DNA of 64,000 nt from Agarilytica sp033852165 (lineage in GTDB: Bacteria; Pseudomonadota; Gammaproteobacteria; Pseudomonadales; Cellvibrionaceae). Of this stretch, positions 44,808 through 54,462 are shown piece by piece. Position numbers and translations under genes: made by a program. Numbering within the stretch: the first letter of the stretch is position 1; every line of letters begins with the position of its first letter. Where the stretch lies: assembly GCA_033852165.1 (NCBI GenBank), contig JAWSUZ010000047.1:24026-88025 (forward strand), read 5' to 3'. The notes under the pieces are model-generated. The model did not search any database, had not been told where the DNA came from, and worked only from the letters and a program-made list of their open reading frames with translations.

Positions 44808-46227
44808 CATCGAGAACAGCTGGTTTAACAATTGGCCCGATGGTCTCCTCGGTCTCAACAAACACAACCGCATTGTAGAAGTGTCACCCATGGCACAAAG
44901 CATTTTGGGACATACGCGCCAAGCGCTATACGGAAAAGAACCTCACGATACGCTTTGCGCCTCAGCACGCGGCGACCTACATGCTCACGCACGTTGCTCT
45001 CTTATTTCCCCTTACCCCAAAAGTGAAATAACATCCACGCTTTGGACGCACAAAAACGGCCATTACGTCTCGATTGATTACCGCATTATTCCCGTCGGTT
45101 TTAACGAGGCCTCTCGCGTTATCAGTTTTATCGACAACTCCACCCGACTGCACAATCAAGCAGAGATGGAAAAATTTTCCGAATACGTCGAAAAGAGTCC
45201 AGCGCCCTTAGCCGAGTTCGTTATGGACGGCCAATTACTGTTTGGCAATAGCGCACTGCAAGAATTGGTATTGGAATACGGCTTCGATGATTGCGGTGCG
45301 GCCAACGCCATCCCCGCTAATATTTCAGAAATAGCTGAAAAACTTACGCAATTTAAGAACCTCGATGAAACAGCCGAAATTCAGCTAGAAAATCGAGTCT
45401 TCCTTTGGCACTTTCACCTTCTCGAAAATGACAACGAACCCAGCATTGTGGGTTACGCTTTCGATATCACAGAACAGAAGGAAGCCGAGCGCATCGCCAG
45501 CGAACAAAATTCACTTGCACGAAAAGAATTTTACGCAAAAATGGTTCACGAACTTCGCTCGCCACTAAATGCGATTGTCGGGTTTTCGGATTTATTAATT
45601 TACGATCTTAAAGATAAAATTTCTGAAGCATCCCTCCAGCAACTCACCATGATCAAAGAAGCCGGCATTCGATTAAATGATCAAGTCACTGCAACACTGG
45701 ACATTACCAAAATAGAATCTGGAAAAATGAGTTTGGTGATCAGTAATTTTTCGATTCAAGAACTCTGCCAAGAAGTGTCCGGCGAAATGAATCCGCTTGC
45801 GCTCGAAAAAAATCTTAGATTCGTTTTTTCTTCACACACAAAACAAAGCATTTTTTCCGACAAAACAAAAGTCAGACAAATTATTGTTAACTTGCTTTCC
45901 AACGCAATCAAATACACCCAAGAAGGCCAAATACATTTAGTCGCCAGCGAAAAAGATGACAAAGACTTGGGCGAATCCATCAGCATCATGGTATCGGACA
46001 CAGGTATGGGTATTAAGAAAGAAGATATTCCGCGTTTATTTCGAAGCTTTGAACAAGTTAATGACGAACAAACACGGGAGATTCAAGGGACAGGTTTAGG
46101 CTTAGCGCTGGTCTCCAACCTGGTCAAGCTATTGGGTGGACGCATTAGCGTCGAAAGCACCTATGGTACGGGCAGTACTTTCGAGCTACTGTTACCTTTT
46201 TCAAGTCGTCATACGGTTAATAAATAA
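44800..46227 (+). CDS. Cytoplasmic PAS sensor histidine kinase
   Basis: 475 residues with no membrane helix. PAS domain at about 8-120 (DGLLGLNKHNRIVEVSPMAQSILGHTRQALYGKEP), a second weak PAS at about 125-225, HisKA with His250 in AKMVHELRSPLNAIVGFSDLL, and a HATPase with NLLSNAIKYTQEG, VSDTGMGIKKED, GTGLGLALVSNLVKLLGG. Its start lies within the end of the HD-GYP-like gene, so the two are coupled. No response regulator is adjacent; the HDOD and HD-GYP proteins may be its context. Confidence 0.92.
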   Translation: MSDIENSWFNNWPDGLLGLNKHNRIVEVSPMAQSILGHTRQALYGKEPHDTLCASARGDLHAHARCSLISPYPKSEITSTLWTHKNGHYVSIDYRIIPVGFNEASRVISFIDNSTRLHNQAEMEKFSEYVEKSPAPLAEFVMDGQLLFGNSALQELVLEYGFDDCGAANAIPANISEIAEKLTQFKNLDETAEIQLENRVFLWHFHLLENDNEPSIVGYAFDITEQKEAERIASEQNSLARKEFYAKMVHELRSPLNAIVGFSDLLIYDLKDKISEASLQQLTMIKEAGIRLNDQVTATLDITKIESGKMSLVISNFSIQELCQEVSGEMNPLALEKNLRFVFSSHTKQSIFSDKTKVRQIIVNLLSNAIKYTQEGQIHLVASEKDDKDLGESISIMVSDTGMGIKKEDIPRLFRSFEQVNDEQTREIQGTGLGLALVSNLVKLLGGRISVESTYGTGSTFELLLPFSSRHTVNK

Positions 46228-46254
46228 ACCATCTGCAAATTGCCGACAATCTGA

Positions 46255-46527
46255 TTAGCGCACACTGTCCTTTAGACCTTTCCCCGGCTTAAAACCAATT
46301 TGATTGCTGGCTGCAATTTCGATTGCCTCACCCGTTTTGGGATGGCGACCTGTTCGCGCTGCTCGCGGTTTGACTAAAAACGAACCAAAACCCACTAAAT
46401 TTAACGAATCACCACGCGCTAAGGCGTTAGTAATCTGTTCAAACGTTGAAGACACTGCGTCGTCCGCCTGGCGAGGTGATAAATCTGCAATATCTTCAAC
46501 AGCTTTCACTAAATCGGCTTTTCTCAT
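46255..46527 (-). CDS. hupB: HU-family nucleoid DNA-binding protein
   Basis: 90-residue histone-like protein: MRKADLVKAVEDIADLSPRQADDAVSSTFEQI, the beta-arm motif GFGSFLVKPRAARTGRHPKTGEAIEIAA, and NQIGFKPGKGLKDSV. All DNA-contact residues of the arm, including the Pro of RHPKTG, are present. Dimer that bends DNA. A GGCGGCC ribosome stretch precedes the ATG. Convergent with the PAS kinase gene; divergent from ubiA with 335 bases between. The exact HU subtype is not certain. Confidence 0.92.
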   Translation of the reverse strand: MRKADLVKAVEDIADLSPRQADDAVSSTFEQITNALARGDSLNLVGFGSFLVKPRAARTGRHPKTGEAIEIAASNQIGFKPGKGLKDSVR

Positions 46528-46862
46528 AGGCCGCCTCCTAATTTTTATCGTCGTCTTCTTAGACTAGCCCAGCTTTTTACTCGGCGCGTAAAAAAACGAA
46601 AAAATTGTCACAGAAGAGACACCAGCCATTCGGGTATATCGAAAAACAGTAATTTTTGTGAGAGCAAGGAAGTACCACGCTGCGTATCGGATACACGAGA
46701 ATAGCTGGCCCCGTGAAACGCTTTGGGTCTTCGAGTACGGAACTGGCGCAGCCATCGCGAAAACGTGCATTAATGGAGACACCCTATAGCTCTAGATTCA
46801 AACCGAGCATAGATAATGGTATGGTTCCCGCGCTACCTCTTCATCTGACGTATTTACACCCA
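46528..46862. other. Gene-free gap between hupB and ubiA
   Basis: 335 bases. Open frames on the plus strand exist (one ends at about 46787; another runs in frame into ubiA from 46713), but neither shows homology-like composition, a ribosome site or a recognisable domain. A ubiC gene, often upstream of ubiA, was looked for and not found. Confidence 0.5.
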
Positions 46863-47735
46863 ATGAAAATAGAAATCGATAAAGAAAAGTTTATTCAATA
46901 CGGCGAACTGATGCGTCTGCACCGTCCTATTGGGATTTTCCTTGTGGTGTGGCCCACCCTATGGGCCCTGTGGCTGGCTGCAAAAGGCTTACCCGATATC
47001 GATGTACTGATTATCTTTTTACTCGGCGCAGCAACCATGCGCTCAGCCGGATGCGTGATTAACGATTACGCCGATCGTAACATCGACGGCCACGTAAACC
47101 GAACCAAAGACCGCCCCATTGTTACCGGCCAAGTCTCCCCGAAAGAGGCCTTATATCTTTTTATCGGTTTATGCCTGTTCGCCTTCTGCCTGGTTCTTAT
47201 GACCAACAGCCTAACCATCTGGCTATCCCTTGGCGGCGTTGCCCTCGCAGCGGCATACCCCTTTATGAAGCGATACACCCACCTTCCACAGGTCGTACTA
47301 GGAGCCGCCTTTGCTTGGGCCGTGCCCATGGCCTTTGCCGCGCAAACCGGAGAATTAGACCCCGCCATATGGTTAGTTTTCACCACAGTCGTTGTATGGA
47401 CGGTTTGCTACGATACTTTTTACGCAATGATCGACCGCGAAGACGACCTAAAAATCGGGGTTAAGTCGACAGCAATACTCTTTGGCGAGATGGACAAAGT
47501 CGCTACCGGCAGCTTGCAAGTCATTACCATCATTTCATTAATGATGATCGGCCAGCGCTTTGAACTTGGCGATGTTTATCTTACTAGTGTCATCGTCGCC
47601 GCTGCACTATTCGTGTATCAACAATACTTGATTAAAGATCGAGACCCCGCACGCTGCCTACAGGCTTTTTTAAACAACAACTGGGTCGGCATGGTCATAT
47701 TCATCGGCATTGTCGGTGACTACGCACTAAGTTAA
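46863..47735 (+). CDS. ubiA: 4-hydroxybenzoate octaprenyltransferase UbiA
   Basis: 290-residue integral membrane prenyltransferase of ubiquinone synthesis. The ATG at 46863 gives the usual N-terminus ending in YGELMRLHRPIGIFLVVWPTLWALW. First Asp-rich motif NDYADRNIDGHVNRTKDRP (metal/diphosphate binding), second motif DTFYAMIDREDDLKIGVKSTAI. About nine hydrophobic helices follow the family pattern. An in-frame extension to 46713 exists but lacks support. ubiC is absent beside it; ubiD lies 17 kb to the left. Confidence 0.96.
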   Translation: MKIEIDKEKFIQYGELMRLHRPIGIFLVVWPTLWALWLAAKGLPDIDVLIIFLLGAATMRSAGCVINDYADRNIDGHVNRTKDRPIVTGQVSPKEALYLFIGLCLFAFCLVLMTNSLTIWLSLGGVALAAAYPFMKRYTHLPQVVLGAAFAWAVPMAFAAQTGELDPAIWLVFTTVVVWTVCYDTFYAMIDREDDLKIGVKSTAILFGEMDKVATGSLQVITIISLMMIGQRFELGDVYLTSVIVAAALFVYQQYLIKDRDPARCLQAFLNNNWVGMVIFIGIVGDYALS

Positions 47736-47885
47736 CGGGTTTTAGAGTGATAGTTAGGAGATGGTTAGGGCAATAGATAGCTCGACAGTCGAGGCGATAA
47801 CTGAACAGAAAGCTAAACAAATAGCGCCATACAAAAACAAACGCAACGTTGATTCCAGATTACCGCTTCGGAGAATATTAATTAA

Positions 47886-49160
47886 GTGCACATTCAAGTA
47901 CTTTCATCCATAACCGAAATCTCCGCAACACAATGGGACGCCCTTTGGCCAAGTACCTACCCTTTTACCCGCCACGCCTTTTTTAGCGCACTCGAAGACT
48001 CCGGCAGTATCGACAGCAAAACACGCAACAACACAGGTTGGCGAACGGCACACATTGTTGTCTACGATACAGCAGACACTTCGCTAAAGACCGCAACAGA
48101 AACTCCCGTGGCAGCGATGCCTCTGTTTATTAAAATGCATTCCTACGGCGAATATGTTTTTGATTGGTCCTGGGCCAGTGCTTATCATCAGGCCGGTATT
48201 GAGTACTACCCCAAATTAATCAACGCCGCCCCGTTCACACCGGCAACAGGGCCGAGAATTGCATTGAGTCTTTCCCTTTCAGAAGAAAAAAAATCGGCTT
48301 ACAGCGAAGCCATTATGCATCGCGTCAAACAAATCACAGAAGAAATAGGTGCATCTGGGTTCCACTGTTTATTCCCCGATACGAATACAGCAAAATTTTT
48401 CACTTCATCGGGTTATTCTCAAAGGATAGGTTCTCAATTTCATTGGTTTAATAACAACTACGACGACTTCGACGATTTCTTGTCAACCTTTAGCTCCCGC
48501 AAGCGGAAAAACATTCGAAAAGAGCGAATTAAAGCCCTGCAAAATCAAAAGCCTAAAAACAACATGGCGATAGGGTTTCAAACAGAATCCGAACAGCCCT
48601 GCTTTAATTTCGATATTAAAATGCGCAACGGGACGGAAGTCAGCGCGGACGAATGGAAAATATTTTCTGCTCTTTACAACCGTACCTATTTAAAACGCAG
48701 CGGTCGAAGCGGATATTTAGGGCATAACTTTTTTCAGTTAATTGCCGAAGCTATTCCTGAACAAGTACTGCTGGCCAGTGCTCACCAAGGCCAAGAGATG
48801 ATTGCTGCGGCTTTATATTTCCGTGACGAAGATGTTTTATACGGTCGTTACTGGGGAACAAAAATCGATATCGACGGTTTGCATTTTGAATGCTGTTATT
48901 ACCAAGGTATTGAATACGCAATCAAACAAAAACTCAAACGATTTGACCCCGGCGCTCAGGGTGAGCATAAAATTCAGCGCGGTTTTACGCCCATCAAAAC
49001 CCAATCTTTCCACTGGCTGCGCCAACCCGAATTTAATCAAGCCGTTGGTAATTTTGTTCGGCAAGAAGCACCTGAGATATCTCACTACATTCAAGAAACT
49101 CGTGGCACATTGCCGTTTAAAGAAGGAACGATAATTCCTAAGGAAGACATCCTATTGTGA
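47886..49160 (+). CDS. GNAT-like peptidogalycan biosynthesis/recognition family protein (COG3146)
   Basis: 424 residues from GTG, with a CGGAG site upstream. Two GNAT-fold halves: residues about 1-160 with ISATQWDALWPSTYPFTRHAFFSALEDSGS, and about 180-410 with the family stretches FSSRKRKNIRKERIKALQ, YNRTYLKRSGRSGYLGHNFFQLIAEAIPEQVLLASAHQGQEMIAAALYFRDEDVLYGRYWG, LHFECCYYQGIEYAIKQKLKRFDPGAQGEHKIQRGFTPIKTQSFHWL. This is the acyl-CoA N-acyltransferase/DUF482 family. Function not established. Monocistronic. Confidence 0.88.
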   Translation: MHIQVLSSITEISATQWDALWPSTYPFTRHAFFSALEDSGSIDSKTRNNTGWRTAHIVVYDTADTSLKTATETPVAAMPLFIKMHSYGEYVFDWSWASAYHQAGIEYYPKLINAAPFTPATGPRIALSLSLSEEKKSAYSEAIMHRVKQITEEIGASGFHCLFPDTNTAKFFTSSGYSQRIGSQFHWFNNNYDDFDDFLSTFSSRKRKNIRKERIKALQNQKPKNNMAIGFQTESEQPCFNFDIKMRNGTEVSADEWKIFSALYNRTYLKRSGRSGYLGHNFFQLIAEAIPEQVLLASAHQGQEMIAAALYFRDEDVLYGRYWGTKIDIDGLHFECCYYQGIEYAIKQKLKRFDPGAQGEHKIQRGFTPIKTQSFHWLRQPEFNQAVGNFVRQEAPEISHYIQETRGTLPFKEGTIIPKEDILL

Positions 49161-49202
49161 GAAACTTAAACTCCAACAATTCTTGATTTTCGATCGAATA
49201 AT

Positions 49203-49847
49203 CTATCGTCCAACTAAATTATGTTTTATTGCGTAAATGGTTAATTCTGCATTAGTTGTAATGCGTAACGTTCTAAGTAGGTTGTCTCTATATATTGAAA
49301 TAGTATTTACTCCCAGCCCTGTCATTTCTCCAATTTTTTTGATGGGTATGCCAAGCGCAATCTTCTCGAAAATATAGTATTCAAACGTTGACAGATCTTC
49401 ATGAAGATCATCATCACTTTTTTTCCCTATAATTTCTTGATCGTCTTTTATCAGCATGGACACTTTTCCGCTAATAAACGTACTCCCTTCAATTGATTCA
49501 ATTACCGCTTTATAAAGCAGCTCTGGCGTTGTGGTTTTATTAAGGTACCCCACTGCACCAGATTTAATAAAGCTTACTGCATACTGCTCTTCTGGGTATC
49601 GGCTTAGTATTAGCAAGGGTATATCCGGGTGAATTTTTTTTATAGTATCAAACAACTCTTTTCCTCTATTTTCAGGGATCGCGATATCCATTAGGATTAA
49701 ATCCCACACCTCCTGATTTATCATTAATATTGTCTGTGAAAAACTATTTGCCTCACCAAATGACAATGACTTATCCATATTTTCAAGGGCATTAATTGTT
49801 CTTTTTCTTACGATGTCATGATCATCTACAACGAGTATTTTGTACAT
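49203..49847 (-). CDS. NarL/FixJ-family response regulator (paralogue A)
   Basis: 214 residues from the ATG at 49847 (AGGGAATTGAAG upstream). Receiver with VVDDHD, phospho-Asp54 in LILMDIAIPENRG and Lys104 in GYLNK; LuxR-type helix-turn-helix at about 145-210 (LSTFEYYIFEKIALGIPIKKIGEMTGLGVNTISIYRDNLLRTL). Strikingly similar throughout to the regulator at 55411-56052 (both have YPEEQYAV, GYLNK, FIS). No kinase gene adjoins it. It is transcribed downstream of the TonB-dependent receptor gene after a 179-base gap. Confidence 0.92.
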   Translation of the reverse strand: MYKILVVDDHDIVRKRTINALENMDKSLSFGEANSFSQTILMINQEVWDLILMDIAIPENRGKELFDTIKKIHPDIPLLILSRYPEEQYAVSFIKSGAVGYLNKTTTPELLYKAVIESIEGSTFISGKVSMLIKDDQEIIGKKSDDDLHEDLSTFEYYIFEKIALGIPIKKIGEMTGLGVNTISIYRDNLLRTLRITTNAELTIYAIKHNLVGR

Positions 49848-50026
49848 CTTCAATTCCCTACTCTTACAAAAACAACTATCAGTGAGTAATGAATAATCGC
49901 GAACAAGCAGAATTATGTAGATCCGCCTATAAAGCGCCAAGTCAAAAAGTAAATTCGGTCGATATTTTTAGTTCAAAATAGAATAGGTGCTCAAGATATT
50001 AAACACCTATTCTCACGCGACAAGAA

Positions 50027-52399
50027 CTAGAATTCTTTTCGTATTCTTAGTCCTATCGTTCTTGGCTTCGCACCAATTACAGCTAGAGGATCCTGCTGTG
50101 AATTAATCGCATCAAACTCCGCTTTTTCATTAGTAATGTTCCTTATGTAAACAGAGGTTGTCCAATCTCCGAGCGTCTTCAGTGAAGCTCTTAGAGAAAG
50201 CATGGAGTAAGATGGAAGCTCGTAACTATTGGCGTGATCTTGATCAAATGTAATATCTGCACTTCCACGGTATGTGACGTCTCCACGTAAATACAGCTCA
50301 CCCCACGGAACGTCGGTGGTATAACTTAGCGCAGCGTAGGCTTGTACACTCGGTACGTTAGGAATTCCATCGCCCTTTAAACCACGATCTCTATCAGAAT
50401 CTGCGTCATCTGCTAACCCTGGCTGATCTTCAGCGAGGCGTGCGTTTGCATAACTACCCGCAAATTCGAAATAGTAGTTGTCGAAGAAGTAAGACGATAG
50501 ACTTAATTCAGCACCATCAATTGAGGCTGATCCTACGTTGTCGATATAGGGCACCGAATTCGCAGTCAGTTCCAGTTGCATGTCTTCCCAATCAATATGG
50601 TAGAGAGAGCCATTCAATGTCATTGATTCATCGAATATTTTTGTTTTAAAGCCAATTTCATAGTTGGTGAGGAAGTCGGGGCTGTATGAACCGGGTATCT
50701 CCGTATATCCACTGAGACTCTCTGAATTGTTAATACCGCCCACACGAAAGCCTTGAGTAATTGTGGCGTATAAGTTTTTATCTTGATCCAATTGATAAAC
50801 AGCGCTCAACTTACCCGTTACTTTGCTATCGTCGGGAGGAGAATTTACAAACGCCCCGTCATCCACAGGGTGAATACTCCCTTCGGCCTGCTTTTGACTC
50901 GACTGAAAATAACGTGCGCCCCCAGTGAGTGTAAGATCATCATTCACTTCGTAGGACATTTCACCAAATAGCGCTTGCTGTTCCAGATCGAAATTCACGT
51001 AACGCTGATAGATCACATTTCCTGTGCTGGTAAATGTACTGAAATCTAAGTTACCAAAAAAGTCATTTTCTGGGCCCGGAACGAAGTCGGTGACATGACC
51101 TTGATCGTCATAAGTAACGCCATATGACTGCCAATCATTCGATTCTTCTCTCTCTGATACGCCGATAAAAAATTGAAATTGTCCATCAAACGAGGAAGAA
51201 AATCGAACTTCAGAGAATGAAACATCACGCACTTGAGGCTGAACAAGCCCAATAGGAAAAGGCATACCAAACCCAAACATTAAGGCAGAGGCATCAAAGC
51301 TAAACTCAATGTCTCGCTTGTATTTACTGTGCGTTGCCGTGAGTTGGCCGAAATCAAATTCGTAGCTAAAAGTTAGACTCAACAAGTCCAGATCTTCACT
51401 CCACGGACTTTCGCCTAGATCGGTGTTTTCATAGTCTGTTGTGGCCACACCTGCTGGATATGGGTTACCGTCTGTACCAAAGTAGTCTGCACCTTTGGGT
51501 GTGTAGCGTGAGCTACCGCCTAAATCCATGCTTTGATGCAAATAAGACAGGTCAACAACCATCCCATCGATTGGCATATACCGAAACATGATGCGTCCAC
51601 CAGTGGTACTTTCATCATTAATATTTTCCTTTTTACCGCCAAGTAAACGCGATTGATCGATCCAGCCATCGTTTTCTGTTCCCCAAGCAACGACCCTTAC
51701 CGCTAATTTCTCGGGTATTAGTGGAACGTTAACGACGCCGCTAAAAGTAGCATTTTCACCGCCTTCATGTGTTGTTGATAGATCCATATCAACGGCAGCG
51801 GAAAACTCGTATGCGTCAGGCTTATTGGGTACATAACGAATAAGCCCACTCATTGAGTTCGCGCCATACTGCGTGCCTTGGGGTCCATTAAATATTTCTG
51901 CAGTTTCGATATCGATGAGTTTAATATCGACATTTCGGCCACCGCCATCTTGTGCATTACTTCCAGTAATGGGAGATTCGTCGAAATATACACCCACAGT
52001 TGAAGGGCCTGATGAGTTAACGCCTCGGATGATAAACTCTTTATCGCCAGGGCCTAGATCTTGAAACTGAAGACTTGGAATTGAACCCGCAAAATCGATA
52101 AATTCAAAAACACCTCTATCGAGAAGCTCTTGTTCAGTGATCAGTTTTCCGGACACTGGAAGCTCCTGCATATCGGCATTGCCGAGTTTATTTGAGGAAA
52201 CAAATACTTCCTCCATCATTCGCGTTTGCAAATAGTCATTTTGTTTGGGTTTCTCTGACACCTCCGCTTGGGTTACAGCCGATAATCCAACTAAAAAACA
52301 GGTGCCGGCTGCTCTAAATAGGGAGTTCTTGTTTGCAACGATTTCAGTTAAAACCAATGCGGCTTTTCGATTGTCACTACTGTCATTAAATAACCACAT
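50027..52399 (-). CDS. TonB-dependent outer-membrane receptor
   Basis: 790 residues from an ATG at 52399, four bases past the small-protein stop codon (a GTG at 52408 would overlap). A long N-terminal segment (about 45 residues) ends in a signal peptide. Then TonB box MMEEVFVSSNK, plug domain (SGKLITEQELLDRGVFEFIDFAGSIPSLQFQDLGPGDKEFIIRGVNSSGPSTVGVYFDESPITG; IEIFNGPQGTQYGANSMSGLIRYVPNKP) and a barrel ending in IGLRIRKEF with the terminal aromatic. Sequence style is that of receptors for carbohydrates, aromatics or other non-siderophore solutes in Sphingomonas/Cellvibrionales; substrate unknown. Part of the accessory cluster 49.2-55 kb. Confidence 0.94.
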   Translation of the reverse strand: MWLFNDSSDNRKAALVLTEIVANKNSLFRAAGTCFLVGLSAVTQAEVSEKPKQNDYLQTRMMEEVFVSSNKLGNADMQELPVSGKLITEQELLDRGVFEFIDFAGSIPSLQFQDLGPGDKEFIIRGVNSSGPSTVGVYFDESPITGSNAQDGGGRNVDIKLIDIETAEIFNGPQGTQYGANSMSGLIRYVPNKPDAYEFSAAVDMDLSTTHEGGENATFSGVVNVPLIPEKLAVRVVAWGTENDGWIDQSRLLGGKKENINDESTTGGRIMFRYMPIDGMVVDLSYLHQSMDLGGSSRYTPKGADYFGTDGNPYPAGVATTDYENTDLGESPWSEDLDLLSLTFSYEFDFGQLTATHSKYKRDIEFSFDASALMFGFGMPFPIGLVQPQVRDVSFSEVRFSSSFDGQFQFFIGVSEREESNDWQSYGVTYDDQGHVTDFVPGPENDFFGNLDFSTFTSTGNVIYQRYVNFDLEQQALFGEMSYEVNDDLTLTGGARYFQSSQKQAEGSIHPVDDGAFVNSPPDDSKVTGKLSAVYQLDQDKNLYATITQGFRVGGINNSESLSGYTEIPGSYSPDFLTNYEIGFKTKIFDESMTLNGSLYHIDWEDMQLELTANSVPYIDNVGSASIDGAELSLSSYFFDNYYFEFAGSYANARLAEDQPGLADDADSDRDRGLKGDGIPNVPSVQAYAALSYTTDVPWGELYLRGDVTYRGSADITFDQDHANSYELPSYSMLSLRASLKTLGDWTTSVYIRNITNEKAEFDAINSQQDPLAVIGAKPRTIGLRIRKEF

Positions 52400-52400
52400 G

Positions 52401-52673
52401 TTAAACACCTTTACACGCTAGTTTTGCAATTTTTATTTGCTTTTTCTTGCAGTCGGTCTTTTCTCCATTACCGATGCACCAGAGTTTCCTTTCATTCCAG
52501 GCGCTAACATCAATGTGTACACCATTACTGCATTTGACGATGTAGTAAGCGTACATCTGATCGCCTTGAATAATTACATCTTCTATATACCTGACGCTTT
52601 TTGGCTGCGCTGCATGCGTGTTTAGGCTAACTAAACATACCGACAGTCCAATGCTTTTAAATATCTTCCTCAT
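52401..52673 (-). CDS. Small secreted cysteine-containing protein
   Basis: 90 residues: signal peptide (MRKIFKSIGLSVCLVSLNTHA, cleavage predicted near 22) and a mature domain of about 68 residues with four cysteines (KCSNGVHIDV, LWCIGNGEKTDCKKK, LACKGV), so two disulfides are likely. Family not recognised. Its stop codon is immediately followed by the TonB receptor start, pointing to coupling; a periplasmic or surface accessory for the receptor is plausible but unproven. Confidence 0.7.
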   Translation of the reverse strand: MRKIFKSIGLSVCLVSLNTHAAQPKSVRYIEDVIIQGDQMYAYYIVKCSNGVHIDVSAWNERKLWCIGNGEKTDCKKKQIKIAKLACKGV

Positions 52674-52772
52674 TACGAGTACCTGCCTTATAAAAGTTAA
52701 AGTTAAAAATTAAACATCTTTTTTTATATCGTTATGTTGCTCACATGATGTGAGCTGTTAGCTCTAAATCTC

Positions 52773-54416
52773 CTAAATCGTAAATTCTGATAAGCTATCT
52801 TTTAATTCATTGGCGACTTCCTTAACCTCTTGCCCTGACTTATCAACCAATGTGGCTGTTTCATTAGTTTTTCTGCAAGCAATTGCAATATTCTCTGCGT
52901 TTATAGCGATCTCATGAGATGTTGCCATCTGCTGTTCCGTGGCTGCGGCGATCTGATGATTCATATCGTTAATTAAACCAATCGACCGTGTAATAGAAGA
53001 GAAGGAATCCTTGGCTTTTTCTGCCTCCTCTAATGTGGAAATCATCTCCTGCGAACCCGATTCCATATTGACAACCGCGTCCTGAGCCCCTTTTTGTAAC
53101 CGTTCAATTTTGACTTGTATTTCCTGTGTATATTCCTGAGTCCGCCGGGCTAACGAACGAACTTCATCGGCTACAACTGCAAAACCTCGCCCTTGATCTC
53201 CTGCTCGAGCGGCTTCAATCGCTGCATTTAATGCGAGTAAATTTGTTTGGTCAGCGACACCTCGAATGACATCCAATATAGTGCCAATGGATTCGCTATC
53301 GTCCGCTACACGATTAATATCTTGGCTGACACCATGTATTCCTTGCGACAGGCGATTAATCACTTCAATCGTTTTCTCGACGACCAGCATTCCTTGCTCG
53401 CAATCTTCTTTGGCATCGTCAACTGCAATCGCCGCTTGCTGTGCACGCTGGCTTACTTCTTCAGCAGCCTGTTTAGTTTCTATGATTGCTCGAGCAACTG
53501 TTTCCGTATCCCGCATTTGCTCATCGGTGTTTTTGCGTGCTTTAATTGTGTTTTCAGAGAGGGAGTCCGAATTACTTTGAAGGTTCTCAGCCGCGCTGTG
53601 GACATTTTCAAGTATTCCATTGAATCGGTTCATCATTCTTACGTAAGCCTTTTCGACCTGACCAATCTCATCATTTGTATCGATTCTAATTTTTACGCAT
53701 AAATTTCGGTCTTTTTCAGCCTTTTCTATTGAATGCTTTAGAATTGATAGGGGCCTACATATGGATTTGCTGACCACGCCGCCGAAAAAACTAAGTATTA
53801 AAAAACTAAGGCCTGCGATGATGATGAAACTGTTTTTCGTTTTCGAATAGATGGATGTAGAGCGTTTTCGTTCTGACTCAGTCGATAGTACTTTTCTATT
53901 CAGCAACTCCGATATTTTTTCGCTTATTGGATCTATTCTGTCGTATAAGTCTCCGTTAAAATCGGAAAGCGGTGTTTCGCCAAAGTCATCCCATGTCAAC
54001 TCTTCGCCCATTCCCTCTAAAACCAGAGATACTTCTCTTATACCTTCATCTGCTTCCCTAAATAATTTTACCGCCTCATCTGACAAATCCTTTTCTTGCT
54101 CGCCACGAGTCGACATATTGAAGACTTTCCAGCTTTTCGTTATCTCTCTTTCTGCCGATTGAATAATTTTGAGCGCCTGACTTGGAAGGATTAATCCATT
54201 GTCAGCTTTATTTATACCGTCGATGACGTTTTTATATGAATCATTAATTTTGGTTAACGAGATCATTGGCACAACGTTATCGTCGTATATTCGTATTACG
54301 CCAGAATTTATTTTTGAAAACTGTAATACACCAAAAAACACAAGAAACATCATTCCGAAAAGAGGCAGGCTAACAAGCGCTGCCATTCGAGTGGAAACTT
54401 TGAATTTGTATAACAT
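52773..54416 (-). CDS. Methyl-accepting chemotaxis protein
   Basis: 547 residues from the ATG at 54416, preceded by GATGAGG; an upstream ATG at 54428 is less likely. Transmembrane helix at 11-31, periplasmic ligand domain of about 160 residues predicted helical (four-helix bundle type), second helix at 196-215, HAMP at about 216-270, and a cytoplasmic signalling domain with the hairpin tip DQTNLLALNAAIEAARAGDQGRGFAVVADEVRSLARRTQEYTQEI. No C-terminal CheR-binding pentapeptide is evident (ends DSLSEFTI). Located in an operon with a TonB receptor; probable ligand-taxis input. Confidence 0.94.
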   Translation of the reverse strand: MLYKFKVSTRMAALVSLPLFGMMFLVFFGVLQFSKINSGVIRIYDDNVVPMISLTKINDSYKNVIDGINKADNGLILPSQALKIIQSAEREITKSWKVFNMSTRGEQEKDLSDEAVKLFREADEGIREVSLVLEGMGEELTWDDFGETPLSDFNGDLYDRIDPISEKISELLNRKVLSTESERKRSTSIYSKTKNSFIIIAGLSFLILSFFGGVVSKSICRPLSILKHSIEKAEKDRNLCVKIRIDTNDEIGQVEKAYVRMMNRFNGILENVHSAAENLQSNSDSLSENTIKARKNTDEQMRDTETVARAIIETKQAAEEVSQRAQQAAIAVDDAKEDCEQGMLVVEKTIEVINRLSQGIHGVSQDINRVADDSESIGTILDVIRGVADQTNLLALNAAIEAARAGDQGRGFAVVADEVRSLARRTQEYTQEIQVKIERLQKGAQDAVVNMESGSQEMISTLEEAEKAKDSFSSITRSIGLINDMNHQIAAATEQQMATSHEIAINAENIAIACRKTNETATLVDKSGQEVKEVANELKDSLSEFTI

Positions 54417-54462
54417 GACCAGCCTCATCGTATTTTTCTAGAGTTAATGTGAAGATTAAAAT

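Noticed and set aside
46592..46787. Open plus-strand frame between hupB and ubiA, considered as a ubiC remnant
   Set aside because: Translated by eye, it has no chorismate-lyase motif and no start codon with a ribosome site.
46713..46862. 50-codon N-terminal extension of ubiA
   Set aside because: No ribosome site, composition unlike UbiA; the family N-terminus begins at 46863.
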